64,000 nucleotides of DNA, taken from the NCBI RefSeq assembly GCF_006540305.1, contig NZ_BJOR01000001.1:62001-126000 (forward strand), in the 5' to 3' direction. The translations under genes were made by a program, and so were the position numbers. This DNA comes from Streptomyces sp. 6-11-2. GTDB taxonomy: Bacteria > Actinomycetota > Actinomycetes > Streptomycetales > Streptomycetaceae. The notes under the pieces were generated by a model. That model saw nothing but the letters and a program-made list of their open reading frames with translations, had not been told where the DNA came from and did not search any database. The first letter of the stretch is position 1. Every line of letters begins with the position of its first letter. Of the stretch, positions 1-7,969 are shown piece after piece.

Positions 1-672
1 ACCGGCCGCCGCGTCCGCCAGGAGCAGCGCGGGCCGGTGTACCACGGCTTCAGCCCGCTCGTGGTGCCCAGGCCCCGCGACTGGCGCAGCGCGCTCCAGG
101 TCTGTGGGTACTGGTGGCCGTACGACCGTTACACCCAACTCCCGGACGGTCTGTGGGACTTCCTCGACGCGGGCCCTCCTCCGGTCTACGTGGGGCTGGG
201 CAGCGCCACCGTGCCCGACCCCGGGCGGCTCAGCGACACCATCGTGCGCGCGCTGCGCCGGGCCGGACTGCGCGGTGTGGTCCAGCAGGGCTGGGCGGGG
301 CTGGAGGCGTCCGGCGAGGACATGCTGACCATCGGCGAGGTCCCGCACTCGGCCCTGTTCCCGCGGCTGGCGGGCGTGGTGCACCACGCCGGGGCGGGCA
401 CGACCGCGGCCGGGCTGCGGGCGGGCGTCCCCGCGGTGCCCGTGCCCGTCCAGTTCGACGAGGGCTTCTGGGCCGATCGTCTCGTCGGCCTCGGCGTGGC
501 GCCCTGCTCGGTTCCGCTGCGCGGCCTCACCGCGGACAACCTCGCCGCGGCCCTGGTCCGCGCCACCCGTGGCTACGGACACCGGGAACGGGCACGGGCC
601 CTGGGCGCCCGGATCCGCGAGGAGAACGGCCTGGCACCGGTACTGAACGCGGTCGAACAACTCGCCCGCTAG
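1..672 (+). CDS. Glycosyltransferase family 1 (MGT/sterol-glucosyltransferase type), 5' end outside window
   Basis: This is the C-terminal ~223 residues of a GT-B fold glycosyltransferase; the frame is open from base 1, so the N-terminal acceptor domain lies upstream of the window. The visible part is the nucleotide-sugar-binding half. It has a VYVGLGS strand, an HHAGAGTTAAGLRAGVP donor-binding motif, and a PVQFDEGFWADRL stretch in which the downstream D/E-Q-type residues normally contact the sugar. Family members glucosylate sterols, macrolides or other lipophilic acceptors; the acceptor here cannot be told. The TAG stop at 670-672 lies inside a 19-bp inverted repeat that marks the border of the adjacent insertion. 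Confidence 0.85.
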   Translation, partial: TGRRVRQEQRGPVYHGFSPLVVPRPRDWRSALQVCGYWWPYDRYTQLPDGLWDFLDAGPPPVYVGLGSATVPDPGRLSDTIVRALRRAGLRGVVQQGWAGLEASGEDMLTIGEVPHSALFPRLAGVVHHAGAGTTAAGLRAGVPAVPVPVQFDEGFWADRLVGLGVAPCSVPLRGLTADNLAAALVRATRGYGHRERARALGARIREENGLAPVLNAVEQLAR

Positions 673-678
673 ATGATC

Positions 679-1622
679 GATTCCAAGAGGTCAGTGGTCG
701 TAGGCGGTCAGTGAGCGTAGTACGGGCTGGCTGGTGTGGTCGTTGTGCCAGATCGCGGCCGTCAGCGCGAGGATGCGCTGCATGACGCGGGCGATGACAC
801 CGCCCGGTGTGCGGCCTCGGTGCTGTTCGAGGTCAAGCTGGCCCTTGAAGGTCTCGTTGACCGACTCGATGACCTGCCGCAACGGCTTGAACAGGGGTGC
901 CCCGGCCCGCTCCGGCTCGTCCTTGCGGGCCGGCCGCAGCAGCCGGATGTCCTGCTCGGCCAACTGGTCCTCGAAGGCGCGGCCGAAGTAGTTCTTGTCG
1001 CCGATCAGCGTCTGCCCGGCCCGGGCGGCGACCAGTTCCGGTTCGGCGGCGAGCAGGTCCAGCAGGGTCTCGCGTTCGTCGGCCTTGGCCCCGGTCAGGG
1101 CGAAGGCGATGGGCAGGCCCTGCAGGGTGCACACCAGGTGCAGGCGCAGGCCCCAGAAGAAGCGGCTGTGGCTGGCGCAGTAGCCGTACTCGGCCCATCC
1201 GGCCAGGTCGGAGCGCTTGACGGTCTCGCGGGAGCGTCCGCACTCCACCGGCGTGGAGTCCACGATCCACACGTCATCACTCCATACAGAGGTGTCGGTT
1301 GCCAGCAGCCGGGTCACCCGCCGCAGCAGCTCGGTGGCCTTGCGCAAGCGCTTGTTGTAGCCGGGCTGCTGGGGCAGGTAGGGGAAGAGGTGCCGCAGGT
1401 GGGCGCGGGCGTGGCGAAGCCACTTGGCCTCGGAGGTGAAGCCCAGCATGGCCTGCATCATCGCGAGCGTGACCAGCTCGGCATCGGTCAGTTGCGCGGC
1501 GATCCCGACCGACGGACGCCAGGGCGCCAGGTGCGGTGAGTCCTTCAGCAGGTCGTCGGTCTTCACATAGAGTGCGGTGGCGAGGGAGTCCAACTCTGTC
1601 TTCACACACTGACGTTGGACTC
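679..1622 (-). mobile_element. IS982-family insertion sequence, about 944 bp
   Basis: The single transposase gene is flanked by imperfect terminal inverted repeats. The left end at 679-696 reads GATTCCAAGAGGTCAGTG. The right end, read on the minus strand from 1622, is GAGTCCAACGTCAGTG. The size fits the IS982 family (about 1 kb). The exact outer boundary is uncertain because the left end overlaps the longer 19-bp inverted repeat. Confidence 0.65.
691..1605 (-). CDS. IS982-family DDE transposase
   Basis: A 304-aa cut-and-paste transposase with a GTG start. The catalytic core is visible: DSTPVECGRSRETVKRS carries the first Asp, GDKNYFGR the second, and the stretch around QVIESVNETFKGQ the Glu near the C-terminus. 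The WAEYGYCASHSRFFWGLRLH block is characteristic of the IS982 group common in Streptomyces. The frame is intact from start to stop, so the copy may be active. It ends about 20 bp downstream of the glycosyltransferase stop and reads toward it. Confidence 0.9.
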   Translation of the reverse strand: MKTELDSLATALYVKTDDLLKDSPHLAPWRPSVGIAAQLTDAELVTLAMMQAMLGFTSEAKWLRHARAHLRHLFPYLPQQPGYNKRLRKATELLRRVTRLLATDTSVWSDDVWIVDSTPVECGRSRETVKRSDLAGWAEYGYCASHSRFFWGLRLHLVCTLQGLPIAFALTGAKADERETLLDLLAAEPELVAARAGQTLIGDKNYFGRAFEDQLAEQDIRLLRPARKDEPERAGAPLFKPLRQVIESVNETFKGQLDLEQHRGRTPGGVIARVMQRILALTAAIWHNDHTSQPVLRSLTAYDH

Positions 1623-1691
1623 CCTCCTTCCAACCCCGCGGGTGATTCTCTGGAACGGCTCAGCAGGTGGAGACAGGTGGCCCCTGCGGAA

Positions 1692-2201
1692 TCAGGCGCC
1701 CACGGTCCCGTCGACACCTTCACGCAGAAAGTCCGCGTGCCCGTTGTGGCGGCCGTACTCCAGGAGCACGTGCACCATCACCATCCGCAGCGATACCTCC
1801 TCGCCCCATCGTGGCTGATACCCGGCCTGGTCCAGGGACTTGGCCTCCCGCTCGATACGGCGCGAGGTCTCCACCTCGGCCTCCCAGGCTACGAACGCCT
1901 CGTCTCTGGTCGACGCACTCGCGTCGTACGCCGCCTGGAAGTCGATCTTGTCGGACCAGACCATGGGCGCGTCGTGGTCCTCGAACACTCGACGGAACCA
2001 GGCACGCTCCACCTCCGCCATGTGCCGCACCAGACCGAGCAGCGAAAGCGTGGACGGCGGCATCGACTGCTGTCGCAGCTCCTCGTCGGTGAGCCCTTCG
2101 CACTTCATGGCGAGGGTCGCGCGGTGGTAGTCGAGGAAAGCCCGCAGCATGTCGCGTTCGCTGCCAAAACTGGGCGGTCCTATGCGGTTGTCGCTGGTCA
2201 C
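1692..2201 (-). CDS. DinB/DUF664 family protein
   Basis: A 169-aa four-helix-bundle protein of the DinB superfamily (DUF664 branch). Members carry a three-His metal site and act as thiol-dependent S-transferase-like enzymes, though most actinobacterial copies are uncharacterised. Typical blocks are DMLRAFLDYHRATL near the N-terminus, LSLLGLVRHMAEVERAWF in the middle (metal-site His), and VHVLLEYGRHNGHADFLRE near the C-terminus (further His ligands). The GTG start at 2201 has GAGGAG eight bases upstream. It lies between the IS982 element and the distal inverted repeat, so it may be passenger DNA. Confidence 0.85.
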   Translation of the reverse strand: MTSDNRIGPPSFGSERDMLRAFLDYHRATLAMKCEGLTDEELRQQSMPPSTLSLLGLVRHMAEVERAWFRRVFEDHDAPMVWSDKIDFQAAYDASASTRDEAFVAWEAEVETSRRIEREAKSLDQAGYQPRWGEEVSLRMVMVHVLLEYGRHNGHADFLREGVDGTVGA

Positions 2202-2561
2202 TGGTTGTGCTCCTCATCCGTGCCTGCGTTGAGGGCCAGTATCTACTCCCGTCGACTGTCCCAGAGGAGGGCCGTCAACCGGACCTGGTTGTTCCCACGG
2301 AGATCGCCGAACACAGGAACCGGAAAGGCTCATTGGACCCCGCAGCCGCAACTACCCCTTGGAATCGATCATCTAGTGCTGTGGCCGGAAAGGTTTGCCG
2401 GGAAGCTCGCGGCGTCCGGTGCCGGGGGCACCTCCCACGCCGTTCAGGCAGTGGTTCCCGTGGTTTCCCGCAGTATGGACGCGGCACGGACGACGGGCCG
2501 GTCGGCTAGGCAGTGTCCCGTGGATCAGATGGTCGTTTGATCCGACGTGGAGTCCAGGGGT
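2202..2561. other. Intergenic stretch with the distal inverted-repeat copy and IS ends
   Basis: There is no convincing gene here. It contains the promoter-side flank of the DinB gene, the distal 19-bp inverted-repeat copy (2358-2376), and from about 2500 the left end of the IS5-type element, with GGCAGTGTCCCGTGGATC leading into its first reading frame. Confidence 0.5.
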
Positions 2562-3403
2562 GTGTTGAGCGATGAGGGCTGGGAACGGAGCCGGCGGCTC
2601 CTGCCGCCAGATCCGCCCCGTAGTGGTCGATGGCGGGACCATCGGATGATCATTGATGCAGTGGCATGGAAGTACCGGGGCAACAACGCCTGGCGGGACC
2701 TTCCTGAGCGGTTCGGTCCCTGACAAACGGTCTTCAACCGCTTCCGGCGCTGGGCGAAGGACGGCACCTGGCAGCGGATCCTGACCGAACTCCAGGCCCA
2801 GGCCGACGCAGCCGGAGACATCGACTGGCTGGTGAGCGTGGACTCCACTACCGTGCGAGCTCACCAGCACGCCGCCGGCGCCCGCAAAAAGGGGCTCCAG
2901 CGGGAGAACCGGACGACCACGCTCTCGGGCGGTCCCGTGGCGGGCTGACGACCAAAGTCCACCTGGCAGCCGACGACCGATGCCGTCCGTTGTCACTGCT
3001 GGTCGCAGCCGGACACCGCCACGACTCTCTCTACTTCGAAGCCGTCATGGCCAGCATCCGCGTGCCCAGAATCGGGAGCGGCAGGCCCAGGACGAGACCG
3101 GACAGCGTGAGCGCGGACCGCGCGTACTCCTCCCGCGCGATCCGCACCCATCTGCGCGGTCGCGGCATCACTGCGGTGATCCCGGAACCTGCCGACCAGA
3201 TCGCCAACCGCAAGCGGCGCGGCTCGCGCGGCGGCCGCCCACCGAGCTTCGACCGCCAGGCATACAAGCACCGCAACACTGTCGAGCGATGCATCAACAG
3301 GCTCAAGCAGTGGCGCGGTATCGCCATGCGCACCGACAAGCTCGCCGTGCACTACCTCGCGGCACTTCAGGTCGCGGCGATCTCCCTCTGGGTACGAACC
3401 TGA
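2562..3403 (+). pseudogene. IS5-family (IS427-like) two-frame transposase with a nonsense mutation
   Basis: Frame A starts at GTG 2562 (VLSDEGWERSRRLLPPDPP) and runs into an in-frame TGA at 2721-2723, where relatives have Trp in the motif FGPW-QTVFNRFRRW. It resumes in the same frame through VSVDSTTVRAHQH (first Asp of the DDE triad). At an AAAAAGGGG slip site near 2885 a -1 shift joins frame B, which continues through SRGGLTTKVHLAAD, SADRAYSSRAIR (second Asp), and YKHRNTVERCINRLKQ (Glu). Such a programmed frameshift is normal for this group. The nonsense codon is not, so this copy is probably inactive. No clear right terminal repeat follows the stop. Confidence 0.75.
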
Positions 3404-3404
3404 C

Positions 3405-4607
3405 GGTAAGGCCGGTCACCTCTGCCAGGAGAGCGCCTCAACCGATGCGATGTCACCCGCCGCCAGCAGCGCGAAGAGCCGGAGCATCTCCTTGCGGGCG
3501 ACATCGCGCCGGCAGGTGGCCGGCCCGCTGGCGGCACCGGAGACGCCGGGCGCGTGGTGGCGCGGTCTGCGCCTCCTGGCACTGGACGGCACACAGTTCG
3601 ACGTGCCGGACTCAGTGAGCAACGGCGACACTTTCGACGGCCCCTCCACAGGCGGGACGCCGTTCGGTTTCCCGCAGGTGCGAGCCGCCGTGCTCGCGGA
3701 GATCGTCACCCACGCCATCCTCGACGCCGGCCTGGGCGGCTACCGGGACGGCGAACGGCGCCTGGCCTACCCGCTGGCCAACTCGACAGGCCCCGGTGAC
3801 CTCTTCATCGCCGACCGCGGGTTCTGGTCGGTCGAATTCGTCCACGCCTTCACCACGTCCGGCGCCCATCTGCTGGCCAGGCTCCAGTCCAACCACCTCG
3901 GCACCACCCAGGCGGAGTTGCCGGACGGCTCCCGGCTGTCCCTGATGCGCCCCGGCAAGGATGTCCGCCTCCGGGCAGCCCGCGAAGGCCGGACCCTGCC
4001 GAAGGAGACGACCTACCGCGTCATCACCTTCACCAAGAACGACAAGGCCGTGCACCTGGGCACGTCCCTGCTGGACACCGAGCAGTACCCGGCGGACGAG
4101 CTGATCGCCCTCTACCGGCAGCGCTGGGAGATCGAGCTGGCCTTCGACGAGATCAAGAACCACCTCGGCCCCGGCGGACCGCTCCGATCGCGCACCCCTG
4201 AAGCCGTGCGGCAGGAGCGGTGGGCCCTGCTCGCGGTCCACCAGGCCGTCCGCCGGTTCGCGCACGCCGCCGCGGCAAGTGGACCGGTCCTGGATGCCGA
4301 CCGGCTCTCCTATCTCCGCTGCGTCCGGATCGCCCGGCGCAGCGTGCCGTCCCAGCACGACACCTCCAGGCGCTCGCCGACCAACGCCTGGAAGGAGGCC
4401 TGCCAGGAAGCGCGGTCCCGTCTGCCTCCGCCCCGGTCCGGCCGGGACTGGCCCCGAGCGATCAAGAAGCCGATGCGGTGGCCGATCCTGAGAACCCGGA
4501 GCGGCCGCAGCAAGGTCGCGCCGGGGCGATGGGCACACAACCAGACCACCAAACAGCGCAAACACCGGGGCGCCGGCAGACCCGTGCCTCGCGCTCAACC
4601 GCCTTGA
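3405..4607 (+). pseudogene. IS4-family transposase, N-terminally truncated
   Basis: The frame is open from just after the IS5 stop; the first ATG is at 3450, giving 385 aa. The DDE core is clear: RLLALDGTQFDVPDS (first Asp), GDLFIADRGFWS (second Asp), and the IS4 signature YRQRWEIELAFDEIK with the catalytic Glu. The N-terminal ~100 residues expected of the family are missing: the sequence joins the IS5 remnant directly at about 3404. The C-terminal tail beyond LRCVRIARR is basic and diverged. One element evidently inserted into or recombined with the other, leaving a dead transposase gene. Confidence 0.7.
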
Positions 4608-4612
4608 CCCCT

Positions 4613-5140
4613 TTACAGCTGGTCCCCCCTGCTGGGTGGCTCCGGAGGATGCGGCCCGCCACCGTCCTTGGGGTCCTGATCGCAGGCGCGTCGGTCGTAG
4701 GACTGGTCATTGGGGATCAACAGCACTCCGGCAACCTGCTCAGGGTGCTCGACAGTGAGCCAGTCGTCGCCCGTGCGGGCACCGTCAGGCTCGGGCCACG
4801 CCTCGGACGAATAGATCGTCTGACACCTCAACGCCACGCGCTCCTTGTCGACCGCGCAGGCGTCCACTGCAGGGCCGGAATATTCGTCGGCGCCGTCGAA
4901 GCGGAAGTGGAAGTGGACCTTGTCACCTCTGGAGGGCACTTGCGGGTGGGGCTCAAGGCGCCAGTCAACGACCTCGGCGGTGACGCCGCGAGGCTGCCCA
5001 TACGTGTTCACGACCTGCACCCTGACACCGGCCTTACCGCGCTTCGCCGTCGTGTCGGTGCAGCCCCAGGAAGAGCAACCGGACAGGGCGAGAATCACCA
5101 GAGCCAGCGGGGCAACGGCGAGTACCCGTGCAGGTAACAC
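4613..5140 (-). CDS. Putative lipoprotein of unknown function
   Basis: A 175-aa protein with a lipoprotein signal peptide. A short basic start is followed by a hydrophobic stretch (VLAVAPLALVILAL) ending in the lipobox LSGC near residue 22, so the mature protein should be lipid-anchored outside the membrane. The mature part has Cys in CTDTTAKRG, DACAVDKE, ALRCQTIY and RRACDQ, suggesting disulfides. The GTG start at 5140 is supported by GGAGG eight bases upstream. The C-terminus runs into IS-derived sequence (it ends six bases from the IS4 stop), so the last residues may not be original. I do not recognise the family. Confidence 0.6.
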   Translation of the reverse strand: MLPARVLAVAPLALVILALSGCSSWGCTDTTAKRGKAGVRVQVVNTYGQPRGVTAEVVDWRLEPHPQVPSRGDKVHFHFRFDGADEYSGPAVDACAVDKERVALRCQTIYSSEAWPEPDGARTGDDWLTVEHPEQVAGVLLIPNDQSYDRRACDQDPKDGGGPHPPEPPSRGDQL

Positions 5141-5155
5141 TGAGATGACCTCCGG

Positions 5156-5362
5156 TCAGGGTGGGGCGGAGCAGTGTATCCCGGGGCCTCCTGGCAGCTG
5201 CGGGTGATGGCGGCGAGCGCCTGCGGCAGTGAAGCCGAAACGCAGAGGAGCCCGTGAACTGGGCGGGTGCTTAAAAGGCAACTGCATTGGCCGGCGAAGG
5301 CCCCCGGCAGCCACCGTCCTCAGCCCCTCGTCCTCTTCGGCCCAGGACTCGTTGTGCGACAT
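5156..5362 (-). CDS. Possible small protein, 68 aa
   Basis: An ORF with ATG at 5362 and AGGAG ten bases upstream. The N-terminus is acidic (MSHNESWAEEDEGLR) and looks coding; the second half is Pro/Arg/His-rich and looks like non-coding GC-rich DNA. It ends 15 bases before the start of the lipoprotein gene on the same strand. No homology is recognised, so the call is weak. Confidence 0.25.
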   Translation of the reverse strand: MSHNESWAEEDEGLRTVAAGGLRRPMQLPFKHPPSSRAPLRFGFTAAGARRHHPQLPGGPGIHCSAPP

Positions 5363-5636
5363 CCCGTGAGTTCTCCTGAGCCCCGTTGAGTCCCCAACCT
5401 CGTGGCCAGGGGGTTCGTCCTCTCTCTGGTGGCTCCTCGCGCCCTGACGTAATTTCGGGATTCCTGAAGCGTTCTCACTGTGTCTGACCGCTCGACGGTC
5501 AGGGTGAAAACGAGGGGTCTTCGGACTCGACGAGAAGACCGCGATGCGCTACGCGGACTCCGCACGGGCGCTGTTGGAGCAGGCCGCCGAACAAACCCGT
5601 GAGGGCCTGCAGTGACCTTCTGCGATTCTGCTTGCC
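5363..5636. other. Intergenic, lower GC, with a recombinase-like remnant
   Basis: It contains a CTGACCG/CGGTCAG hairpin at 5484-5502. At 5508-5615 (+ strand) there is an open fragment reading FGLDEKTAMRYADSARALLE and ending in TGA, with a stop just upstream and no start codon. The fragment resembles the C-terminal tail of actinobacterial integrase or transposon-associated proteins. I read it as debris of a mobile element. Confidence 0.4.
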
Positions 5637-6041
5637 ATGTCTGCACGAAATCGAAGACTGCCTCGGCACCGTGCCTGGCCACTGACCGCCACCGACATCA
5701 ACGAGTGTCTCGGCCCTTACATGACCCGCGTCAGGGACCTGCAGTTCCTCACCGGACCTGACAGCGGGACCATCGTCCTGGGAGCAGCATGGCTCGCTCC
5801 GAACCCCCGCAACTACGGCCGCGGCATCCACCCGGACATGGTCGGCGTCCACATAGATGTCCACCCGGTCGATGCCACTGAACGTGCTGCCACCCGCGCT
5901 GTTCTACGAGCGCATGCCCTCCCGCAACTGCACGAATGGATCACGCAGGCCATCGCCGCCGACGAGACCTGGCAGCTGACCGATCACCAGCACTACTGGC
6001 GACTCACCGACGGCCACCTCACCCACCGCGACGAAGCGTGA
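5637..6041 (+). CDS. Hypothetical protein, 134 aa
   Basis: An open frame of 134 codons with no strong ribosome-binding site at its ATG. The middle has alternating hydrophobic segments (LQFLTGPDSGTIVLGAAWLA, MVGVHIDVHPVD) followed by a helical stretch (RAVLRAHALPQLHEWITQAI) and an acidic-polar C-terminus, which looks like a real small alpha/beta protein. It follows the recombinase-like remnant. No function can be assigned. Confidence 0.5.
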   Translation: MSARNRRLPRHRAWPLTATDINECLGPYMTRVRDLQFLTGPDSGTIVLGAAWLAPNPRNYGRGIHPDMVGVHIDVHPVDATERAATRAVLRAHALPQLHEWITQAIAADETWQLTDHQHYWRLTDGHLTHRDEA

Positions 6042-6466
6042 ACCGAGCCCGGACGACACGCACACGCCCACATCAGCGAGATCGCACACGCGGGTTCACA
6101 ACAAACCCAAGGGGCTACACCCGGGATTCAGGACACCGGACCCTCGGGTTCCCGCCGAGAAGCCTTCAGTTCCCCTGAACCCACGGGCCTCTAGGGGTGT
6201 GACCCAGATACGCTCCAAACCCGCCACGAGATGATCTTGGGCTGGGCCGTCGCGACGTCGTGCCGCGTAGGTCAGAGAACCGCAGGACAGTCCGGGCAGG
6301 AGAACAGGAACTCGCGCGGCACGAACCCGGCGGTGCCGGCCCGCTCGGGTGCGCCGCGCCACCGCCATCCGGCTTCCGTGTCAATTCTGTGCGTGTTGCT
6401 GTGTGGGACGTCGGGGCCCCGGACAACTGCCCGGCCTCCGCTCAGCGCTTCCGCCAGTGCTTCTGC
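6042..6466. other. Intergenic; a start-less reading frame with a CPDC motif
   Basis: On the minus strand, in frame with and immediately after the stop of the VOC gene, the sequence is open from 6466 to a TGA at 6272. Its end looks coding: THRIDTEAGWRWRG, then GFVPREFLFSCPDCPAVL. The CPDC pair suggests a zinc-ribbon or redox tail. There is no ATG, GTG or TTG in that frame except a GTG 16 codons from the end, so it is probably a remnant. Nothing else is recognised. Confidence 0.3.
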
Positions 6467-6820
6467 TCAGCTCTTCCGCTCACTCAGGACGCAGAACTCG
6501 TTGCCCTCCGGGTCGAGGAGGGTCACCCAGTGCTGCTCGTCCTGCACGGTGTCCGCGCGCCGGGCACCGAGGGAGAGCAGCCGGGCGACCTCGGCTTCCT
6601 GGTCGTCGGGGCGGAAGTCGGGGTGGAGCCGGTTCTTCGACGTCTTGCCCTCGGGGACAGGCACGAAGAGCAGCCCCGGCATCTGGTCCGGCTCAGGCCG
6701 GATCTCGATGATCTCCTCGGATTCGTCGACCACTACCCAGCCGAGAGCCTCGGCCCACCAGCGCCCGAGAGCGACGGGGTCGGCGGAATCGACGATGATC
6801 TGTTCCCATTCCAGTGCCAT
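6467..6820 (-). CDS. VOC/glyoxalase-superfamily protein
   Basis: A 117-aa single-module VOC protein (Glyoxalase_6-like). It starts with MALEWEQIIVDSADPVALG, contains GRWWAEALGW (the usual 'fYxxaLG' position), and ends with QHWVTLLDPEGNEFCVL, the characteristic second half of the beta-alpha-beta-beta-beta fold. Family members bind a metal and act in dioxygenase, glyoxalase or antibiotic-resistance reactions; the substrate cannot be inferred. I chose ATG 6820 because homology-like sequence begins there and a GAGG lies upstream; an in-frame start further up would add ~27 Gly/Pro-rich residues. Confidence 0.8.
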   Translation of the reverse strand: MALEWEQIIVDSADPVALGRWWAEALGWVVVDESEEIIEIRPEPDQMPGLLFVPVPEGKTSKNRLHPDFRPDDQEAEVARLLSLGARRADTVQDEQHWVTLLDPEGNEFCVLSERKS

Positions 6821-6975
6821 GGGCCTCAGCATAGACAGGACCGGCGGCCCACCCGTCCCTCCGTCGAGGGGCGGGCCGCCCCGGCGGCCCTGGCTCATCA
6901 TCTCCCGGCAGTGACAGGAGAGCGAACACGGCCCCGGAGTCCTGGCTCAGACACCAGCCGCAAGGTAGCGGTGGA

Positions 6976-7863
6976 TCACGCCGCTGCGGTCGCGGTGGCC
7001 TGTTCGTCGTATTCGCGCAGCATCCGCATGACGGTAGCCGGTGACGGGTGCTGGCCCTTCTTCTTGCCGCTGGTGATGACGAGCTTCGCGGCCATGTCGC
7101 GCAGGCTCATACCTTGATCCCGGTAGTGCAGGGCCATGGCGAGCATGTCCGGGTCGGCGACGGTGGCGCCGCCGATGGCCTTGCCGCGTTTGCGGGCGGA
7201 CTCGTGACCTTCGAGGGTGCGGTCGCGGATGTACTCGCGTTCCATGCCGGACAGCGCGGCGAGCACGGTGAACACGACCCCGGAGGGATCGTGCTGGCCC
7301 TGGAGCTCTCCGGTGAGGAACTCCAGCCCGACCTCGGACGCTTTGAGTTCTTCGGCGAGCGTGGCGAGGTCGATGCCGCGGCCGAGGCGCTTGTGCTCGT
7401 GGACGACGAAGGTGACCGCGACGCCGGAGGCGCGCAGTTCCCGCGCGAGCGTGACGGCCCTGTCCAGCTCGGGCCGCTTCGTGACCCGGGTGGAGATCTT
7501 CTCCGAGAAGACCCGGGTCACCCCGGCCTCGGCGAGGGAGTCGAGCTGGGCGTCGAGGGACTGCCGGGCGGTGGAGGCGCGGGCGTAGCCGAGGCGGACG
7601 TGCCCAGTCGGCTCGGCGCCGGCGGCACGCGGCCGCGGCAGCTCCACCCAGGCCGTGCCGGGCTTGCGTACGGGCGGGGTGGGCACGTTGAGCGTCTTGG
7701 CGAGCTGAGGCACCAGGCGGAAGCAGGCGGTGTGGTACTGCACGGCGACCTTGCCCTTGCCGGTCCGGCACGGCGAGCCGGCCGGGGCGGCGCAGGACGA
7801 CATCGGGCAGGTGTGCGCCTCAACGAGGGTGTGGGGGGCCGGACTCACCCCGGATCGTTTCAT
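6976..7863 (-). CDS. Serine recombinase (resolvase/invertase type) with an N-terminal zinc-finger-like module
   Basis: A 295-aa protein. Residues ~15-50 carry CPMSSCAAPAGSPC plus YHTACF, a Cys/His cluster like the small zinc fingers of Streptomyces plasmid proteins. Residues ~90-235 are a resolvase domain starting RLGYARASTARQSLDAQLD (the Ser after YARA is the predicted nucleophile), continuing through VVHEHKRLGRGIDLATL and ALSGMEREYIRDRTLEG (long E-helix), and ending in a helix-turn-helix (SLRDMAAKLVI...PATVMRMLREY). It cuts and rejoins DNA at res/att sites by a Ser-linked intermediate. Its 5' flank carries a cluster of TTTCAT-type motifs. A GTG six codons downstream of the ATG is an alternative start. 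Confidence 0.85.
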   Translation of the reverse strand: MKRSGVSPAPHTLVEAHTCPMSSCAAPAGSPCRTGKGKVAVQYHTACFRLVPQLAKTLNVPTPPVRKPGTAWVELPRPRAAGAEPTGHVRLGYARASTARQSLDAQLDSLAEAGVTRVFSEKISTRVTKRPELDRAVTLARELRASGVAVTFVVHEHKRLGRGIDLATLAEELKASEVGLEFLTGELQGQHDPSGVVFTVLAALSGMEREYIRDRTLEGHESARKRGKAIGGATVADPDMLAMALHYRDQGMSLRDMAAKLVITSGKKKGQHPSPATVMRMLREYDEQATATAAA

Positions 7864-7969
7864 GAGGGCGTTTCATCTGTCCCCCTTTTTGCGACAACTC
7901 ATGAAACATGATCACCGCAGGTCGTGCGCCGCGGGTCGGGGTGTTTCACAGGTGAACACCTATGAAACA
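7856..7969. promoter_or_regulatory. Candidate recombination (res/att) or operator region of the serine recombinase
   Basis: Five copies of a motif close to TGTTTCATNNGT occur in 114 bp: direct copies at 7856-7867 and 7869-7880, one inverted at 7897-7908, and an inverted pair at 7942-7953 and 7958-7969. The last pair forms a near-perfect 28-bp palindrome with TGTTTCA/TGAAACA ends and an AGGTG-AA-CACCT centre. A 28-bp dyad plus extra half-sites next to a resolvase gene is the layout of a resolution site; autoregulation by the same protein would look alike. Confidence 0.5.

Larger units (their letters stand above)
669..2376. repeat. 19-bp perfect inverted repeat (669-687 / 2358-2376) bracketing an IS982 element plus a DinB gene
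   Basis: CTAGATGATCGATTCCAAG at 669-687 recurs as its exact reverse complement at 2358-2376, and a further GG also matches after one mismatch. The left copy overlaps the outer end of the IS982-like terminal repeat. The two copies bound a 1,708-bp segment holding the transposase gene and the DinB-family gene, as if the pair were a transposable unit with a passenger. No target duplication is evident outside the repeats. Confidence 0.7.
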
